A stretch of 64,000 bases of DNA from Candidatus Schekmanbacteria bacterium RIFCSPLOWO2_02_FULL_38_14 (GTDB lineage Bacteria > Schekmanbacteria > GWA2-38-11), in the NCBI GenBank assembly GCA_001790855.1, contig MGDH01000042.1, forward strand, positions 1-64,000, in the 5' to 3' direction. The notes below the pieces were generated by a model, which was not told the DNA's origin, searched no databases, and was given only the letters and a program-made list of their open reading frames with translations. Both the position numbers and the translations under genes were made by a program. Of the stretch, positions 60,863 through 64,000 are shown piece by piece (positions within the stretch are counted from its first letter, which is position 1; each line of letters opens with the position of its first letter).

Positions 60863-62028
60863 TAAATCTTCTCCTTTGTAACCTTCTCACCATCATCAAT
60901 TTCATTGATACCGCTTACCACCACTTCTTCCCCTTCTTTCAATCCTTTAATAATCTGAATATTTTTATCATCACGCAAGCCTGTTTCAATCCTTCTTAAG
61001 TGGGCGGTACCTCCATTTATTACAAAGGCTAAATTCTTTCCCTCTTTTAATAAAATCGCATTTTTGGGAACAAGCAGAGCATCCGAAACCCTGTTCCCAG
61101 AAATAATAATGTTTGCAAAAAAACCGGATTTGAGCCTGTGGTCCTTATTTTGAATTTCTATTTCAACAGCAGATGTTCTTGTAACTGTATCAAGGCTTGG
61201 TGTTATTTTTGATACTTTCCCTCTGAATATCATTTCAGGAAATGCTGCGACAATTATCTGAGATTCCAATCCCTCTTTAATTTTCTGGAGGTCTATCTCT
61301 GCAACATTTGTAAGGGCATTAACCACATCTATATTCTCTATTTTAAAAATCGCATTGTTAATTGATGAAGATGAATTTGTAACAGTTGCTCCTTCATCAT
61401 AGTTCCTGAGTGTTATTATCCCGCTTATTGGCGCTGTTATGTGGGAATCAGAAAGTTTATCTTTTGCAAGATTTAAAGAAGCCGTCTGCAAATTATCAGC
61501 CTGAGCCACAGCCAGTTTCAACTGCGCCTGAGTGTTTTCAAACTTATTTTTAGCCGTGTCAAACTGCTGTCTTGATATTGTTCCTTCATTGAAAAGATTT
61601 TTCATCCGTTCCAAATCTTCTCTGGCAGTTTCGTAGTTAACCCTTGCCTGCTCAAATGAAGCCTTTGCAACAGAAAGGGATGCCTCAGCCTGTTCAACTT
61701 GCAGAGAGAGGTCTTTATGTTCAACTACAGCAAGCACCTCACCTTTTCTAACTCTGTCCCCAATATCTTTATTAACTTTTTCAAGTTTCCCTGAAAATTT
61801 AGAATAGACTGCGACTTCAGCTCTCGGATAAATTGTTCCTGTAAGTAAAAGCCTGTCTTCAATCTGTCCCCTGAAAACCTTAGAAACCTCTACAGGCATC
61901 TCAATTTTAGAGCCTGTTTCAAGAGCCTTTTTTGCTCTCATATTAGAAAATATCCTGTAAAAAACTATGAGGCAGAAAAGAATTGACATTACAATTATTA
62001 TTGTTCTGAATTTACTTTTTTCTGGCAT
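60862..62028 (-). CDS. RND pump periplasmic adaptor (membrane fusion protein)
   Basis: Bridges the permease to the outer-membrane channel. One N-terminal membrane segment (FRTIIIVMSILFCLIVFY). The chain continues with the biotinyl-lipoyl-like part (GKLEKVNKDIGDRVRKGEVLA), a coiled-coil hairpin (residues about 100-190) and the second lipoyl half (ITAPISGIITLRNYDEGA), then beta-barrel and membrane-proximal domains, ending in GLKEGEEVVVSGI. The 388 residues are normal. It lies 81 bp after marR and overlaps the permease gene by one base. Confidence 0.94.
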   Translation of the reverse strand: MPEKSKFRTIIIVMSILFCLIVFYRIFSNMRAKKALETGSKIEMPVEVSKVFRGQIEDRLLLTGTIYPRAEVAVYSKFSGKLEKVNKDIGDRVRKGEVLAVVEHKDLSLQVEQAEASLSVAKASFEQARVNYETAREDLERMKNLFNEGTISRQQFDTAKNKFENTQAQLKLAVAQADNLQTASLNLAKDKLSDSHITAPISGIITLRNYDEGATVTNSSSSINNAIFKIENIDVVNALTNVAEIDLQKIKEGLESQIIVAAFPEMIFRGKVSKITPSLDTVTRTSAVEIEIQNKDHRLKSGFFANIIISGNRVSDALLVPKNAILLKEGKNLAFVINGGTAHLRRIETGLRDDKNIQIIKGLKEGEEVVVSGINEIDDGEKVTKEKI

Positions 62029-62109
62029 ATACTGTTACCCTTAAAAATATTTTTTTTATTTACTGTCTTGTCTTTCTAAAATGTATTGTCCGGGAACTAA
62101 TTAAAAATT

Positions 62110-62577
62110 CTAAATATCTTTTTTTGAATTCTGATTCAGGTGTTCAGTCAGCCTCTCTATAGTCCCTATCAAAAGTTCCTGATCTTCCCTGTTCAAAATC
62201 TCCAGAACAGCAACTATTCTATCCTGTCTTTTCCTGTTCAATTCTTCAATAATCTCATCCCCTTTTGGGGTCAATTTTACGCGAACCAACCTCCTGTCAT
62301 CAATACCTCTTTGCCTCTCTACAAAACCATCCCTTACCATTCTGTCTATAATTCCGGTAAGTGTGCTTAAAGAAACATCCAGATGCTCTTTCATCTCTCC
62401 CATTGTGCAGTTATTGTTTCTGGCAAGATAGTTAAGGGCAAAATATTGAGGCTCTGTGATATTGATATTGGAAAAACTCGAGGGTTTCCTTAAACGGACA
62501 ATCTTGAAAAATTCTCCAAAAACCTTTTCAAATCTTTTTGCTTTTTTAACAAGCTCTGCTTTTTCCTTATCTTGCAT
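62110..62577 (-). CDS. MarR-family transcriptional regulator
   Basis: A winged-helix regulator of 155 residues, probably the repressor of the pump operon it heads. A dimerisation helix is followed by the DNA-reading helices (TMGEMKEHLDVSLSTLTGIID) and the wing with RDGFVERQRGIDDRRLVRVKLT, whose DDRR(L)V stretch is the family mark. AGGAAG lies just before the ATG. A palindrome and promoter upstream (62614-62659) suggest control of its own operon. Confidence 0.93.
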   Translation of the reverse strand: MQDKEKAELVKKAKRFEKVFGEFFKIVRLRKPSSFSNINITEPQYFALNYLARNNNCTMGEMKEHLDVSLSTLTGIIDRMVRDGFVERQRGIDDRRLVRVKLTPKGDEIIEELNRKRQDRIVAVLEILNREDQELLIGTIERLTEHLNQNSKKDI

Positions 62578-62613
62578 AAAAATACTTCCTGTAAAGAATA
62601 GTTCGTAACATAA

Positions 62614-62641
62614 AATTTATACATTAAAAACATTTTGTCAA
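62614..62641 (-). promoter_or_regulatory. Promoter of the marR-adaptor-permease operon
   Basis: On the minus strand TTGACA (62641-62636) and TAAATT (62619-62614) are spaced by 16 bp. The transcript would start near 62607, about 30 bases before the marR ATG. Confidence 0.65.
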
Positions 62642-62643
62642 GC

Positions 62644-62659
62644 AAAACAATATTGTTTT
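62644..62659. promoter_or_regulatory. Candidate MarR operator palindrome
   Basis: AAAACAATATTGTTTT is a perfect 16-bp palindrome ending two bases upstream of the -35 element of the marR operon promoter. MarR dimers bind palindromes of this size; the position would let it block RNA polymerase. The site is inferred from symmetry and place only. Confidence 0.5.
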
Positions 62660-62746
62660 TGTATAAAAATTTGGTTAAAAAAGTGTAAAGTTATTATAAT
62701 GCAGTAGATTAATTGATTAGCTTTATCTTATTGATATATTTATAAA

Positions 62747-63745
62747 TTAACTTTTAAAAAAAAGATTTATTATGTAGAATGATATTGCTGAAATTAAAGC
62801 AGACATTGGAATAGTTAAAATCCATGCAATAACTATTTCTCTTGCTACACCCCACCTTACTGCAGAAATTCTTGTAGTTGATCCCACCCCCATGATCGCA
62901 CCTGTAATGGTGTGTGTTGTGCTTACAGGAATGCCGAAAATTGCTGTGCCAATAAGGGTTGTTGCACCTGCAAGTTCAGCACAAAAACCTCCAACTGGTT
63001 TCAGTTTTGTTATCTTGTGTCCCATTGTCTTCACTATTCTCCATCCCCCAGCTAAAGTCCCGAGTGCTATTGCTATATGGCAGGTTATTATCACCCAGAA
63101 AGGGACATAAAATTCCTTCCCAAGATACCCCGTAGTAAATAGAAGTATTGTTATAATCCCCATTGTCTTCTGTGCATCATTTGTTCCATGTCCCAAACTA
63201 TATAAAGCGGCTGAAAAAAGCTGAAGCCTTCTAAACCAGTGGTCAACCCTTGCTGGCATAGAATCTTTACAAAGCCATGAAACCACAATCATATTAAAAA
63301 AACCAAGAAGTAGTCCCATTAGCGGGGAGATAAAGATAAAGAGAGTAATTTTATAAAGACCTGAAGGAATTAAACTGCCTACACCTGCACCTGCAATTGC
63401 AGCTCCTGTAAACCCTCCTATTAAGGCATGAGAAGAGCTTGAAGGTATGCCATAATACCATGTTATCAAATTCCAAGCTATTGCTCCTATAAGAGATGAC
63501 AATATTACATATTCATTTACTGCTTCAGGTGTTATTACTCCTTTCCCTATGGTTTTTGCTACATTTACTCCAAAACCGAATGCAGCAACAAAATTAAAAA
63601 AGGCAGCCCATATGACTGCTAATTTTGGAGAAAGTACTCTTGTTGAAACCACAGTAGCAATTGAATTTGCAGAATCATGAAAACCATTTATGAAATCAAA
63701 TGCGAGCGCTACAACTATTATTAGGATAACAAGGAAAAGAATCAT
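62747..63745 (-). CDS. PiT-family inorganic phosphate transporter
   Basis: A low-affinity phosphate (or metal-phosphate) symporter of 332 residues with about ten membrane segments. FINGFHDSANSIATVVSTRVL near the N-terminus and GTNDAQKTMGIITILL plus PVSTTHTITGAIMGVG in the second half are the duplicated PiT signatures. It lies 75 bp after the DUF47 gene on the same strand, the usual pit operon. Confidence 0.94.
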   Translation of the reverse strand: MILFLVILIIVVALAFDFINGFHDSANSIATVVSTRVLSPKLAVIWAAFFNFVAAFGFGVNVAKTIGKGVITPEAVNEYVILSSLIGAIAWNLITWYYGIPSSSSHALIGGFTGAAIAGAGVGSLIPSGLYKITLFIFISPLMGLLLGFFNMIVVSWLCKDSMPARVDHWFRRLQLFSAALYSLGHGTNDAQKTMGIITILLFTTGYLGKEFYVPFWVIITCHIAIALGTLAGGWRIVKTMGHKITKLKPVGGFCAELAGATTLIGTAIFGIPVSTTHTITGAIMGVGSTTRISAVRWGVAREIVIAWILTIPMSALISAISFYIINLFFKS

Positions 63746-63820
63746 TATTTAAAATATCCTGAAAGAAATGGATTAAAAAGGCTGGTTAATTTAAAAATAT
63801 ATTTCAGAAAATTTTCGCTA

Positions 63821-64000
63821 TCAGGCATTCTTCAGGACTGCCCCTTCAATTACATTCGCAACATCTTCACATCTGTCAATTGCTGTTTCAAGATTCTCAT
63901 ATATCTCTTTCCACTTTATCACATCTATAGGGCTTGTACCATCGTCAAATAGTTTTGCCACTGCATCTCTGAGAATCACATCACCCTTGTTTTCAAGTGT
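63821..64000 (-). CDS. DUF47 (PhoU-like) phosphate transport regulator, C-terminal part (5' end outside window)
   Basis: The last 59 codons of a gene that runs off the right edge: DVILRDAVAKLF, then PIDVIKWKEIYENLETAI, DRCEDVANVIEGAVLKNA, stop. This is the end of TIGR00153/DUF47 proteins, helical PhoU relatives that are encoded next to PiT transporters and modulate them. The neighbouring PiT gene supports the call. Confidence 0.88.
   Translation of the reverse strand, partial: TLENKGDVILRDAVAKLFDDGTSPIDVIKWKEIYENLETAIDRCEDVANVIEGAVLKNA

Overview
The window is bacterial chromosome, AT-rich by eye, from a Gram-negative organism. A lipoprotein lytic transglycosylase, an RND pump with its periplasmic adaptor, a Tat-type signal on a superoxide dismutase and MraY support a cell with an inner membrane, wall and outer membrane. 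No 16S gene or other decisive marker is present, so the lineage cannot be fixed. The mix of a frdCAB-type fumarate reductase/succinate dehydrogenase, a gingipain-like C25 peptidase, GuaB3, the AmmeMemoRadiSam A/B pair and several palindromic repeat families fits a deltaproteobacteria-like or uncultivated sediment/subsurface lineage. That is inference. Oxygen-dependent HemF, glutathione synthesis genes and an SOD suggest the cell meets oxygen.

Layout. 0-4 kb: tail of a surface protein and a large secreted C25 peptidase. 4-6 kb: remnant of a TIGR00725-type gene, a small inverted-repeat element and an RlmD-type RNA methyltransferase. 6-9.7 kb: complex II operon C-A-B, with an HNH nuclease domain fused to the flavoprotein. 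9.8-18.5 kb: secreted nuclease, SlyD fragment, ATC-hydrolase-like protein, hemF, membrane glycosyltransferase-like protein, Usp, HD phosphohydrolase, an internally deleted UvrD and a tail-anchored coiled-coil protein. 18.8-27 kb: glutathione genes and a signalling block (degenerate histidine kinase, sigma-28 factor, NtrC-type regulator, hybrid kinase). 27-38 kb: mfd, trpS, M50 protease, pheA, a BPL_N-like protein, an EIIA-like/PilZ fusion and a Slt-type transglycosylase. 38-46 kb: Dph6-like ligase, guaA, guaB3, overlapping rluB/scpB, mraY and a HEAT-repeat protein. 46-54 kb: oxidoreductases, two paralogous secreted Thr-rich proteins (one frameshifted), tRNA-Leu, exported SOD and small proteins. 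54-64 kb: amrB-amrA, aroK, aroE, a lipase-like hydrolase, a marR-adaptor-RND pump operon with a candidate operator, and a PiT/DUF47 phosphate uptake pair.

Most of the window is housekeeping. The strongest oddities are the SdhA-HNH fusion, the EIIA-like/PilZ fusion that lacks the phosphorylatable histidine, a helicase gene with its middle deleted in frame, the homopolymer frameshift in a Thr-rich secreted protein, and the many short palindromic elements. No CRISPR array, complete insertion sequence or prophage was seen.
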